Source: Otis tarda (lineage: Eukaryota > Chordata > Aves > Otidiformes > Otididae). From it: DNA of 64,000 bases. Positions 35,001 through 48,000 of this stretch are shown here, one piece after another; the stretch's first letter is position 1, and every line of letters starts with the position of its first letter. The stretch is taken from NCBI GenBank assembly GCA_026413225.1, contig CM048557.1:22980871-23044870 (forward strand), written 5' to 3'. The notes below the pieces were generated by a model. The model was given only the letters and a program-made list of their open reading frames with translations, ran no database searches and was not told where the DNA came from. Position numbers and translations under genes: made by a program.

Positions 35001-38000
35001 ATATTTTTGATCAAGCAAACCATTCACTTCCACAGAATTGGGTTATAACTCAGTTCCCATTTACATAAAGCTGTCTCAAAACAATGCAAATAACAAATAG
35101 AGCTATGTCAAAACAATTGCAGTTGAGATATTCCTTTTGCATAAAAATTTACTTCCAAAATTTTTAGAGAGAGGATTTCTTTTAAATCATTACATTAGCA
35201 CATAACATTCTTAGGTTCAACAGATTTCATATTCCTGGAGAATAACATTCAACTAATTTTTTTTTTTTTAAATCAGCTGCACATTTTAGCTTTAGTCTTG
35301 GGCATATTAATTCATAAAAGAGTACAGCATGGTGGTAAAACAAGTTTTATGTCATACCTAGAGAAAAAAACCCAGAGGAAATACAGACACATAAAGTAAT
35401 AAAACCCCTTAGTCAGTCTTCCAGAGCAAAGCAGAGGGCAAAATCTCCAGTAGATGTTCAAACCAGTGTGGCTAACCTCAATCCAATTAGTCTATGCTGA
35501 TTTACACCAGCTGAGGTTCAGGAGGTGAATGCCTGAGGTACAGACATGAACTACATAAGCTAATCCAACCTTTGAGGACACTTCTGTCTTCAAGTCAATA
35601 ATGTGTTACTTTGGCACTTTGATTATATTCATACTTATCTTGCCATTTACATGAGTTAGGCTGTCATGACAGCTGTTCTTCACTTACATAGCTAATAACA
35701 TTAGTTTCTGGAGTTTTTTACCCTAGTCTGTTTTTCCCAATGTATGCATATTTACTGTGATTTTTCAATGCCTTTCCACAATTAACTAGCATCAGAAATG
35801 TGTCTTCAAATCCATGCCACATATTCCAAAAGTCATAGCTAAGCTGAGGCTTTCAGATTTATGCATTATAATTCTTCTGCTTGTGCACTTATTGCACTGA
35901 ATCCTTGTGAAATATTGCATTGATTTTTATAATTCTAATGTGGCTATTTTCAGAATCATTCTAGACTTTCTTACCTTAACTGATCAGTTAAATGACTGAG
36001 TTAAACACATCTTTCTTTCAGCTTATCGAATCAAAATACGCTTCTACATTTAGCGAATTTTAAAATGCCTTTCTGTGCTTTGGTTTCTAACCCATGGAAT
36101 ATCCTTTCAAGGGCAAGTGAGCCTTAAAGCTTCATTGCTACTTGCACATTTCAAGGTCTTATAGATTGAAATTTACTTTATGTCGCTTACTGTCTATAAA
36201 CTTATCCAAAGAAAAATAAGAAGGCTGATATTCACTCTTATTGTATGAGTACCTACTATGATATGAGGTTGTCTGGAAATCACAGTGAAACCTTTTGAAT
36301 CTATTTTAAAGAGAAGGTACTATATCAAATATAAATAGCTGCTGCAACTTCATAAGGTAGAATTCAGTTTGCAAGAACTGTTGAGCTTTGGAACACAAGC
36401 CAATTACCAGCAGGAGTCAGAAACTGTTCCACCTGGAACAATTATCTGAACTTTATGGGAGGTAACAGGGATTTCCATCCTGAAATGTTTTAAGTCTCTT
36501 CAGTTTTGATGGAAACAATTTTTTACCTAGCAATTGCAATCATTTCAAGGCACTTACCTAGCCAGAGCTATACAGCTACGGACTGCGTCCCACAGTCATT
36601 GAAAAAAAATCAACCAGTGGTGGTGTTACACATCTCCCAAAAACTTGGAATAAACTCTGTGCCATGTGAAGAGAGCTCAGGGGCTCCATTGTTTCCAATT
36701 AAGTGACTTCTCTTTGCATATAGTGGTGGTACTGGCCTCTTGCCCTAGATCCAAGCTGTGGTCTTGAATTGAGCCTTTGCTTTATTTCTTGTGTTCCTAC
36801 AGCAAAACATGGATGTTTTTTACATTATTTTCCCCCTGCACTGAAAGACACCAAGCACCAATACAAAGGAGGGCAGAGCTGAGCCAAAGTCTGGAGGTGT
36901 GCAGAGCCCAAGGACTCCATTTTCCTAGTTCCTGTTCTCCACAGGGCTGAATGATATGTGTGGATGTTATTTCTTTACAAGACAGAGATTCTGTACGCAT
37001 TAATACTGGATGGGGGCAACCTGTCCATAAGAAAAAGGGTTAATTTCTCCACAAGCTCCATGGCTATTAGTGGAAACTTGTTTTCTGGCAGGCCATGGAG
37101 GAGCACACCTTTTTTATCCCCTTCAGGGAGGTCTTTGCCATGACATTTATGCATATATACAGATACCCTTGCCCAGACTTCTCTGTTTCCCTGGGCCTTT
37201 ATAATGCACTTCTTCAGTTCTGGCATACAACCTTACCTCCTCCTGCACAGCAACTGCAGAGTGTCTGTGTTTTTGCTGTTGCAGCCTAACCTGCAAGGCT
37301 TAATTTGAGAAGCCTGTGGCATGGCTTCTTCTGTAAGTTCCCCATGGAGCCTAGTATCAATGGTAGCAACACATTTCTTGCTGTTTGAAAAATGCAAGTG
37401 GTGGCAGTCACCACAGGGTAATTGAAAACAAAGTACATCAAATACTGGCACAGTTCAGAAGAATCCGTTTAGGGAGGGCTGTAGAGCTGTACGTTGGGAC
37501 TGCACAATTCAACACTTTGGCTATAGAGATCTATGTTGTAGATTTTAAATTATTTTCTTTTCTGAGTGAATTTTTCACTTTAGAAAGGCTCCATGCTGAT
37601 GGCCACAGAGATGTAAAACCTTTATTCATAAACAAGTAGTGGCAGTACCAGCTTTCTAACACTAATATACCTCAAGTACAACTCTGTCCTAAATTATTGC
37701 AGCTCTTATCTTCTTTCATGACTTTGCTGGGAGGTTAGCGAGCAGGAGCCATAAGAGCCAGAGGAGTGTTTTCTTTTCATTAGGTGAATACATATTCCGT
37801 GTGGGTAAGATTTAGATCATCAAATGCATTTGTATAGTAGGCTACAGCCATCATATGACAGAAATTTCTAGGCAGTATGGGCTTGAACAAAAATTAAGCA
37901 GTACACCTGAAAGTGCTACCCTTTCTGTCTTGGGAAATATCCTTTAAGTGTCCCAAGACAGAAGTTATGTTTGTGACCCCAAAAAAAAGTTGAGCCCTGT

Positions 38001-38158
38001 ACTAAAAACAGGGCTAGAGTTAAGAACAGCAACAAAGCTGAAAAAAGAGGAAATGTGACATATCAAATACTTATTACATCTTTCTTAACATTTCCATTAA
38101 CAAGACTTTCAGTGGGAAAAGAAGTATGCTTGCAGCAGGAAGTCTGTAAAGAATAACT

Positions 38159-38564
38159 CAGGCTGAGAGAGTTGGGGCTGTTCAGCCTGGAGAAGAGAAG
38201 GCTCCAGGGACACCTTATAGCAGTCTTCCAGTACTTCAAGGGGGCTTACGAGAAAGATGGGGAGAGGCTGTTCAGTAGGGCCTGTTGCAATAGGACAAGG
38301 AGTAATGGTTTTAAAATAGAGGGGGGTAGATTTAGATTGGAAATTAGGAAAAAATTTTTTACAATGCGAGTTGTAGAACACTGGAACAGGTTGCCCAGAA
38401 AGATGGTAGATGCCCCATCCCTGGAAACGTTCAAGGCCAGGCTGGATGGGGCTCTGAGCAACCTGATCTAGTGGGGGATGTCCCTGCTTCTTGCAGGGGG
38501 GTTGGACTAGATGACCTTTGAAGGTCCCTTCCGACCCTAACCATTCTACGATTCTATGATTCTA
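38159..38564 (+). mobile_element. CR1 LINE, 5'-truncated 3' end
   Basis: It encodes the C-terminal end of the CR1 ORF2 protein from 38172: [20 protein letters not shown], later [10 protein letters not shown], ending SNLI and then the natural TAG stop at about 38472. The remaining 3' UTR has the usual 'ggggggttggactagatgacc' block and ends in ATTCTACGATTCTATGATTCTA repeats. A full element is about 4-5 kb, so only the last tenth is present, as is common. It cannot move. Confidence 0.95.
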
Positions 38565-38697
38565 ATTTGAAATCCACAGTTTGTATGATCTTTACCTAGA
38601 TGTTATGACAGCATCTATAATACATGCTATGTGGTACATTCTGTAGAGAAAAAAAAAATTCAAAAGCACATGGAGCAGTAAGTAGGACTTTAGAGAG

Positions 38698-38748
38698 TGT
38701 GTGTGTATCAGTCTATCTATACACACACCCATATATACACACATAGAT
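38698..38748 (+). repeat. mixed GT, TATC and AC simple repeat
   Basis: GTGTGTGT, then TCTATCTAT, then ACACACACC and ATATATACACACATAG. The GT and AC ends are inverted with respect to each other. Confidence 0.75.
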
Positions 38749-39304
38749 ATAGTTTGCTTCGTTCATCCAAGAAGTTACTGCTCAAAACCTCCTCAGAGAA
38801 ATTAGTTACCTCCCACTGTGATAAATGAATGTGGATGCAGGGAAGTGCTTCTACATCTGCTGGCACTAAAGGCAGTGTTTCCTTTTTATCTTTTTTCTCT
38901 GAACTATCTGCCTGCATAAATACCCACAGTATAGCTGAACATCTAGGTCACCTTTAAATCTTTAAATGATGAGACTCCCTAAACAGGAACAGTTACCAAA
39001 CTTTGAAAGAAAAAATTCTGTCCAATCTTGTCTAAGGAAGTGTCTGAAGTTTATAGCAGCAGACACTCCCTATCCCACACTACTTTCCAGGCAGGTAGGT
39101 TGGTGTCATTCCCATTTGACTTTCAAGCAGACTTTACAGATGGTGCACAGGTTATTATGGTGGCCCAGAGATCCTCAGCTCACAACTCTTAGGCTACATG
39201 CAGCTTTTCCAAGAGGTTCCCTGGAAGTTTCAATCTGAAGATTCCAACAAAATTATTTTGTTTTCTCCATATGGCTCCTGCAAGGTGACTTTTTAAACTT
39301 AGGA

Positions 39305-39353
39305 AGATGAAATGAAATGAAATGAAACGAAACGAAATGAAATGAAATGAAAA
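39305..39353 (+). repeat. (GAAAT)n pentanucleotide microsatellite
   Basis: Nine units of GAAAT or ATGAA type, with two adjacent GAAAC variants in the middle. It is the purest pentamer array in the window. Confidence 0.92.
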
Positions 39354-39820
39354 ACGGTTAGTCCCTTGTGAAGCTATATCAAATGTTTTGTTCTGTTCTG
39401 TTGTATAACAGGAAAAAAAATTATATAGATGAAATTTTTCCCACTGTAAAAAAAATAATGTGAAAAATTGCAAAAATATATAACTATAGCCATTTGTGCA
39501 AATCATAACAGTAACTTTGGGCCCACTGTGTGCAGTAAAAATCAGCTATGGTCAACACTTTTGACCTTGACCCAGAGTGCTGGTCATATTTAAATAGCAA
39601 TCTTTCTAATTATATTTTTGTACATGTGGAATTCTGTTTTCCTCTGACTACGGACTGCATCCCTACCTGACCATTATTACGTGCTGATTCCACCCCTTCT
39701 TCTCCCCTAGATGGGATGACAAATGCGTAATTGGAAAATAATGACAGCAGTACTGTAAATAAACCCATAGAAGCTGAGAAGCCAGGTCAGATGTAGCTAA
39801 CTACTTAATGAGCGTACTCT

Positions 39821-39845
39821 TGCGTGCATGCACGCACACACACAT
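39821..39845. repeat. 16-bp perfect palindrome and alternating purine-pyrimidine tract
   Basis: TGCGTGCATGCACGCA (39821-39836) is its own reverse complement. It continues as CACACACAT, giving about 25 bases of strict purine-pyrimidine alternation, a Z-DNA-prone pattern. Confidence 0.8.
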
Positions 39846-42800
39846 AATACAGAGTTTCCCTCTTTAACTTCTTTTTTTTCCAAGGTGAATCGTCATGGGG
39901 CGAAGAGTCTTGTCTCCTGTTGGTCTCATCGTGGAGAAAGCAGCCACTACCATGGCACTTTCCAGATGTAGGACTTACCCGCTAGGCCTGCAGACAGCTG
40001 AGTATAATTTAAGAAGCCCCAAGGCTTTTCTAAATTGCACTGGAGACTGAAGAACAACAAATATGATTTATAGTCACCTTGTTTTTTCCTCCTTTTCTCA
40101 GCCGTGCCACGCTTATATTGACTTCAGTTTAAGCATCTAAATTAGATTTTTTTATACTTTATTCATGCAATTCATGATAGGCATAAAAGGTGATACCTTC
40201 ATGAGGTCCTTTCGGCCTTGTAAATCTCCACAAGAAAGATAAAACTGTGTTATGCAAGTTTTATGATATTACTAACTCATTTATCAAAAAACCAGCAGAT
40301 TGTAACTGCATTCTTTGTAATAGATCTGCAACAATGACAACCACATGCTCTCTGTTTTGAATAACCAGGTTTTTAAATCAGTAAAATCATCAAGGATTCT
40401 TAGGGGCTTTGTAAAGAAAAAGGATTGCAGTAATAAGAATAATATATAATATAGATTCCTTATATGAGAAATGAGGGTTAATTATCTGAAATCGTGTAAC
40501 ATAGTGCTAAATGGGGCGTGTCACAATGTACCCTACAATAATTTAATGCAAGATCAACACTTATTACATAAAAATTGGTGCTATTAAAATAGGTAGCTCT
40601 ACCTAGCCTATGATATCCCAAAATAACACTATGGATGCATCTATAGGGTTGCTGGAAAGATAGGAAAGTGATATGTATTCTGTGAGTAAAAAAATAAGTG
40701 AGAATTAATGCTAAGCAAATAAGAATCTTAAGAATCTGCTAAATAGTCTATTTTAGCTCAGTTTTTCATTCATTCTTCTTTCTTTGGTTTTGTGTTTTAA
40801 GCACTTACTGATGTATATAGCTTTCCTGGTTGTTATATTTGCCTGCTACAGTCCATGGGATAAGGCTCAGCTTAGAAGGGACCGTGGAGCGTATCCCACT
40901 GGAAAAGGGCCCATTTCTGCTCCCATTGAAACTAGCTGACCTTAGCATGAATGGAACTGGGTCACGCTGTGGCTGCAGGAAAACAAGTACCCTTAACATA
41001 CTAGCATCAGCTGTAATGCCCAGTGGGATAAAGCTCCACTGACATAGATCTGTGGAATATCTGTGGGTTTTGGTGACTGCAGCCTACTTCATCATCTTGT
41101 TACCGTATTTAACAGCTATACTTTTTGCCTAAGAAGGAGAAGAATTTCCTTCTTTGTACTGAGAGAAACCAGTCTGCATATAAATTGCACTTTGAACCCA
41201 AACCAAATTTTCTGAAAACTTTTTCAGTGGTGAAGATTTATCTTGGCAAACTGTTGGGTTTATTTCCTTTCTAAGTTCCTACCTAGTCTAAGTCATCCTG
41301 CAGAGATCATCATTTAAGAGATCATCTCAGCTGTGCCATCACACATTAAAATAACCTTACCTAAAAGACTAAGGCAACATCTCATCCTAAATCTTTCATG
41401 TCTCTAGGCATTAAGAAAAAATAAAGTGATAGGTTTGCAAAAGTCTTAGTATAAGAAATCCATAATGCATAGTAAGGAATCTGAGTGTTACTCTTCCATC
41501 CACTTTGGTAGTGTGAAAGTGTTATACAATTTCCCAAATGCTACAGATTCCTTTTCTACAAATTGCTTGATGATAGAGGGATGTAGCTCATTCCATGCTG
41601 TACTTTTCAAGCACTTTGGAAAAGACAAATGTCACAGAAATCAGTATGAGTGAGTCAGAGTATTTGCTACCGCAGACTTGAGGAGGTCCCTTTGGGACTG
41701 CCACAGTGCCCAGAATCGCCAGCAGAGCCTTGAAGGACATCTCAGAGACAATTGATCTACAACACAATCATTGGCCTCATACAATCAATACTTCTTGGAA
41801 AATGATAAAATATACTCTACTTAAAATTATGTAAACCCATCTGAACAATTATTATTTCTACCAGCAACCTTTTTCTTGCGATTTTTCTGAATGCTCTCTG
41901 AGCCTAGTCACCACCTCATCCATTTCAAGGACTTTTGGCCTTGTGAAATAATAGCACATCACATTCAGGGACAGAATATCCTATGAAAACCAGCTGGTCT
42001 ATTCACTCAGCTCTCAATCCATATTATTATACATTATTCATATGTTTTCAGTGTGCTGAGAGCACTTCCCAGTAAAGGCCTATTTGTTAGCTCACACCAC
42101 TGTAATGAAAGTTTAAATGTGTTGACTTCATGAGCTTTACTTCTTATTTATATCAGTTCCTCAGGCTCATTATTTGCTCTCTGCTTGATTTTAATCTTAC
42201 AGACCTTGCTGGAGACAACAAAAACAAGGAAAGAAGTCAGTTTTAACATTGTTGTAATCAAATGAAGCCACTGACCTCTGTGGAAGCCCATCTTCTGACA
42301 AAGGACAGATGATCTCAATTCTTCAAACTGTGGACATCTCCTTCAGCTTTTGTGCAATGTTTTCATAGTTCTCAGAACACAAGTTATATGAGTCTGAACT
42401 TAATAAATTAAATTAAGACTTAAATATATGAAAAGGTCACTTGTGTGAATGAAGTATGGAAGACCGTGATAGAAAAAAGTATGAAGGATGTGCTCCAGAG
42501 TTGTAGTGCAACAAGAGGAGAACTCAATGAAACATGCAAGAGCAATAGCATCGTTTGTGCTGAATAGCGGCAGCAGGACTTTACATGCCTTGTATTTTGG
42601 GATACTGGTTAGAAAGAAGCCTGTGACCCCAATAGCCACACTGTGCTTTTTTCTTTGCCTTTGTTCTGGATTTACTTTTTTATTGTGAGTCTATTTAAGG
42701 AGAGGGTCTGCAGCAGAGCTATGCTTTCATGCGAGAAGGTGGTAGGTCATGCTGTGGTTTCTTTTTGGACCAAGATCTTCCCCTATATGAAGGAACATTG

Positions 42801-44817
42801 ATCTTTCACGCCATAAACGGCAGGGAAAGAAACTGAGTGGATTGTTCACTCTTCTGATGGAAAAATATATTTTAATTTACCTGTAAGAAATTATTGGCAC
42901 CCAGGAGATAAATATTCCTTGCCTTATTTCTTTCTCATTTTAAACAGACAAAGAAACGACACTAAATTATTTTCAGTTATGTCTTCCTAGCTATACCCTA
43001 CAAAAAATTTGCCTTTGTTAAGGACGGAGATAACTCATACAGTCTTGAAAGGAGCCTTCAAAGAAGTAGAGTTAGAAACTTTAAAAGAAAGAACTACCAT
43101 TCCCCATAAGTCACACTAGTTAAGCAATCCCAGACTAAGATGTATGAGGTGGCACTGGCTTGGAGAAGTGGCTCCACTCTGTGAATAGATCTGCTCCAGG
43201 GCTGTAACTCAGTGAAGCAATTAGAAGTCACTGGGTTTGTGTGAATTTTAGGCTTGAATCTTAGTGTGGAATAACAGGGATACTCATAAATAAATGCATG
43301 GAATGAAAGTTAAAGCAAATTAACTAAAATTGACACAAGAAATAAAAGATTAAAGATGATGCTTGGCTGCCAAGTCTTTTCCTGTAGTAGAAGAAAATAA
43401 AATATATAGCCTTTTGCTTTCTTCCTCAGCCCACAAAAACCTTGCAGCCAAAACAAACCTTGCATCTAATCCTAGTTTCTGTTTTGGTAAGTATGTTTTC
43501 ATTAACCTGTTATATTACTGATTAATAATTAGTAAGTTGATTTTTGAATGCTGTTTCAAGTTAATTACTTACTTAAAAATAATGACTTAATTTTATCTAG
43601 TTGGAAATCAATAATTATTTTTGGTATTTAAAATAAGACAGCACAAGTAAGCGTGCTGAAAAAAGCCTGTCTTCACCATAGTTTAATTAGGCTGTTGTGA
43701 AGTAGCTAGTTGCTATAATCCCCAATTTTTATATTTTTTAAAGGAATATTCTTTATTTATTATATTACCTGTTCTCCAGTTTTGAATTTGCTGATGGTGA
43801 TCTGGTAATTCCTTTCATTCCTTTATTAGGATTTTTTTTTTTTTTTTACTGAAACTTTAATGTTTTAAAACATTCTCATGTCACTTTAATTCTCCAATCT
43901 GAAATCTAAGCTCTGTGCAAGACAATGGAAAAGGTCTCATCTACTTTAAAAGGATAAAGATTTCATTCCGGCATAGAAAATAACAAGCTTCACAACTGAA
44001 TGCATGAGGAAAGTATATGTATTTGTGACAAACTGTCTGTCTAATCTTTATGATTTTTAGGTGCAACTCTGTCTGAATGCATAGCATTGTTAACGGTAGC
44101 TGATGCATTACTTTTCTTTCTAGGTTCGGTATTACCACACAGAATCAATGATTCAAGTGAAACCTCCTGCACCAGCCATCAAAAGAGTTATGACAGCAAT
44201 AGCTGGGTTACTAATTGAAAGGAGAAGGTGCCTACCTGCTTTCACCTGGGCTCGGTGGCTTTCCTTTCTCAAATAATATGATATGTGCCAAAGGAAGGCT
44301 ATGGGCTCCCAGAGCCCATACAAAGAGGAGACAGTGGAGGGGAACTGACAGGGAAGGTACAGACATAAAAGCCTTACAGAAGTCAAGCTGCTTCATTGTG
44401 TCAATGCAGAAGATAGCTCAGCTGAGAAGAGTTTACAAAAGCACAAACAATACTTTGCATCTAGGCCATATGCATTAATCTGAATGTGTTGCACCTCTGA
44501 GGAAACGATAAACCATAGCAAATTTTGAAGAATCTGCTTAGGCATCACTTTAGTCATGTGTCCCCAGTGGGAGATATTTGTAGGATCCAACCTGACTGGA
44601 TCTGCGGAAATTGTGTTAGGTGGTACTCATGTGACTGCAGCACCAGCTGTGGTCCGAGAGAAGGTTAATGACAGACTTCTGTTTTGGTTATAGACTTGAG
44701 ATCTGATAGCAAGGAAGGGAAGAGGAAGGGGGTTGGACTTGACCTCAAGTCAGCCACAGCTGTGCAGGCAATATAGACCCTTGCTGTGAGTTCCCTAGAC
44801 AATACCCGAAAGCTTTT

Positions 44818-44835
44818 AAACAAACAAACAAACAA
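44818..44835 (+). repeat. (AAAC)n microsatellite
   Basis: Four AAAC units in a row followed by AAG. Confidence 0.85.
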
Positions 44836-44959
44836 GAAAAAACAATCCCAGTTTTAGTAGACTATAAAGTAGGTTAATTACCTTTTTAAATATGGAAAAC
44901 TAAGATGGAATAGTAATAGAAAGGGATTGTAAACCGACTTCTCCTTGTCCAGTGTGTCC

Positions 44960-45075
44960 TTGCTGGCAGACCATTGTCTCAGCCAGCTCAGTGGCTTTTT
45001 GAAATGCAGCAAACTCTGCACAACCCCTCTGGACACTTTTTTTGCAGTGCCTTGGGCCCAGTAGAGACACCAGTT
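44960..45075 (-). mobile_element. possible degraded CR1 3' region
   Basis: On the minus strand, blocks resembling the usual CR1 order 'ggcactgg..ca..gtgcccagagaggttgtg..' followed by 'tt.aaaagccactg' can be seen (GTGTCCAGAGGGGTTGTGCA and TTTCAAAAAGCCACTGAG). The end repeats of CR1 are not visible. The overlapping open frames of about 100 and 126 codons on opposite strands here are therefore more likely relics than genes. Recognised by eye only. Confidence 0.35.
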
Positions 45076-48000
45076 TCTGTTCCTGTGAGCAATATCTTGG
45101 CTGCTTTTGGAGCTGCAGGCTCTCCTCTCCATGACACCTTTCTTGTATCTCCTCTTCCTCATAATTCTAATTTCATAAAAGTATCCTGTCTGTATCTGTG
45201 CTGTTCCTACCAAAGAACATTTTCCCTCAACCTCCAGAGGGTTATATATGATCTTCAACTCCCTTTTGAAGGAGCATAGTGCCTACACTAAAAAACAAAG
45301 AACGGATACACTCTTGATGACTGCTCTTGCTGAAATCCTCAAAAAGGCAAATGGTCCTCCTACTTCTGTTGCCATGACAATGACAATTTTTGCAGCAAGG
45401 CACTTTCTGGTTAGGAAATGTATTATCTAACAGTTCAAACAAAGCATCAACATCATAATGATTACCTTACTGAATCAAACTAACAGACTGCTAAGTCCAG
45501 TATCGCTTTTCTGGCAGTGACTAGTAACAGGTGCTTCAGAGTAACATGACAAAAAACTAGTTTTAAACAATAATGGAATAAATTGTGGATAGAGGATATT
45601 TCTAACTGCTTTTAGTTAGAGATTAGTTCATGGCATAAGCCAACAGTTTACATTTTTTTTTCTGATTACATAGCCTTCCTGTGCAATGTAACTGCACATG
45701 TTCTAACTGGGTATATAGAGGCTCAATTTTCTTTAATAATCTTCTAAAAACTTATTTCTAAAGTTGCCTGTGGCTGTGAGTTAGAGTCAATAGTTTAACA
45801 TTGTTTGAAAAGGTATTTATTTTTTTTTATCCGCTTCTCATAGATCAGCTTCTTTTTTAATAAGAGCTCTATTTTACATTATCAGGAAGAGTAAACAGAA
45901 TCCACTACAATAGCTTGTTATTTGACCTGTCTCTGCCATGTCTCGCCTTACCTGCTTTTCTCACAAATCTAAACAGACTATACATTTTTATATTAACCTT
46001 GTCCATATGTTGGTCCCTGTCTGTATAAACTCTGACCACCTCCTCTAAGTGGAGGAGCTGTTTCTCTTTGGAATGAGATCTGAACGTCATCTGAACTCTA
46101 GGCTAGGATGTACTGATTGTCATGATGACGACATTACACCAGCTTCAGTGTTTATTTCTAGTTTATTGACGTAAAACAAGATAAAGGAGGTGAGGGCATG
46201 GAATATATGCAAGGAGTGAAGAGATAAAAAGTATAAAGATTAAAAGAAAATAAAAATGCTGACAATTTCACCAGAATATCACGTTTTCAAAAAAGTAGAA
46301 GAAGAAAGTCCCTTAGCTGGCCCATCACAAGAGACTAGTACTAAAACAAGTGAAAAGATCCACTGACTAAACACATGCTCAGAAACTGCTTGAATCACAC
46401 AGACAGTGGCTTGAGAGTGACACAGATCATCAAATAGACCTTGATCATCAACTTGAGAAGTTATATAGGAGTTTTGTTCCTTTTTGGATGCTGCTAAACT
46501 AATGGTGTCTTTTGTGAGCAGCTGACCTACTTATTTAAAGGATTAAGTGTATTTGTTTCTTTTCGGAGTTAAAGACAAGATCATTGAGGCAGTAGCAAGA
46601 ACAGATTTAGGGGCGCTTGAGACACTTCTTGCCAGGGAATTATCCTAAGTTTCAACTTGATAATAAGATAAGGTGCAATAATAATGGTTTTCCCCCCTTC
46701 TAATAGAAATAGCTGTCACAGTATTAATTATCCTCTTGTACATGAAACAGTAGTGTCTGAAATAAAAAGAAAGGAAATAAAAAGACCTTGAATCAAGACT
46801 ATTACTCACAAGTCAGCTGTAATTCCATGTCACATACAGAACAGTAAAATTTCAAGTAAATCCTGAACTCAAACTTCTGTGAACACAGGATGGTTAAAGT
46901 GCAAAGATACTGTGGGCTTGATATTTAGATCAGGGTATCAATGGAATTATATATATTTACACAGGTGAGTTAGGAACTATTGACTTTTTTCAGTATTTTA
47001 AAGATGTACATTTTTGGCAAATATGAATACATTAAATTATAAATCCAATTAAATAAAATACATATAACTAAGTTAAATATACAAGCTTATAATAAAATCA
47101 CAAAATATATTTTTTCAGGATTTTAAATAAGTCTATCTTTATTTTGCTTATATTAATGCAAAACAAATATTCAGCTAGCAAATTTCTGGGCAGTAGTGCT
47201 TTCTGGAACAGATGCTACAAAAAAAAATATGCCAGGAAGTTTATTGTAAGATGATTTACAGCTTGTAACTGTTAGTATTTACTCTAAAAAATTAAGCTTG
47301 GATAGGTAAAAGGAGAAAGTAGACATGACTACCAAGAGCAAAAGAATATGATGACTACTATGTCCATTTGAAAGAGTGCAAAAGTTTGTAAATAAGATTA
47401 AACACTTAGTAAGACCAGAGCCATGCACAAAACCACATCCATAGACATATCTCTTGAGTCCCAATTCCGCATCTTAGCTGGGAAGGATATGCCCTTCCTG
47501 CTCAGAGGAAGGATCTTGGGAAAGGGAAGAAAATGGCATTTTAACTCCTTTTTCTGTTCGTTTTGTAAAGTTGAAAGCCTGCTACTGTTAGTGCTATTCA
47601 AATTACTGGAGAATAAAGCTCCGAAAAATGGGCAGGGTTCTATTTTCACCAAAACTGATATGTTACTAATATGTCTGCCAAAAAGTCAAAATTATCTCTT
47701 CAGTTTGCTAAAGGGTAATCTGCAGAAATCATCTGAGACACTTAGGTGTTATAAAGGAACCAAATTAAATGGGAGTGGAGGGTGAGGGGAACAGATAATT
47801 TTCTCAGGGGCTGGTTTGAAGGGTAAAGATGGACTTGTGAGTGATCTTCTGAAATCTAATGCATATTATCTCCAGTCTCATTGCACAGTGCTTGTATGGG
47901 TTGACATATTAGCAGAGACATGCTGCAGCCTGCATTTAAAAGGCTCCATAATTGAGTCTTTATTCGTTTCTTTGTAGGATTACTTGTAATTGCAGTGGGG

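Larger units (their letters stand above)
29124..38158. other. AT-rich unique DNA
   Basis: No gene, LTR or LINE is recognised over this stretch. It contains simple repeats at 31306-31326 and 31968-32053, and some mildly GC-richer DNA near 36700-37300 with overlapping short frames on both strands. It reads as intergenic or intronic. Confidence 0.5.
38565..44959. other. unique DNA with simple repeats
   Basis: No gene is recognised. It includes a TG/CA and TATC tract, a GAAAT pentamer array and an AAAC repeat. Overlapping frames on both strands near 40805-41042 have no recognisable product. Confidence 0.5.

Noticed and set aside
39189-39506. 105-codon minus-strand frame rich in Phe, Ser and His
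   Set aside because: Its centre translates the GAAAT pentamer repeat.
44878-45279. 126-codon minus-strand and 101-codon plus-strand frames overlapping each other
   Set aside because: The segment carries CR1-like blocks, so a degraded repeat explains it better than two overlapping genes.
47423-47785. 120-codon plus-strand frame
   Set aside because: No recognisable domain, an overlapping frame on the other strand, and no convincing splice or promoter signals. Length alone is not evidence in a window this size.
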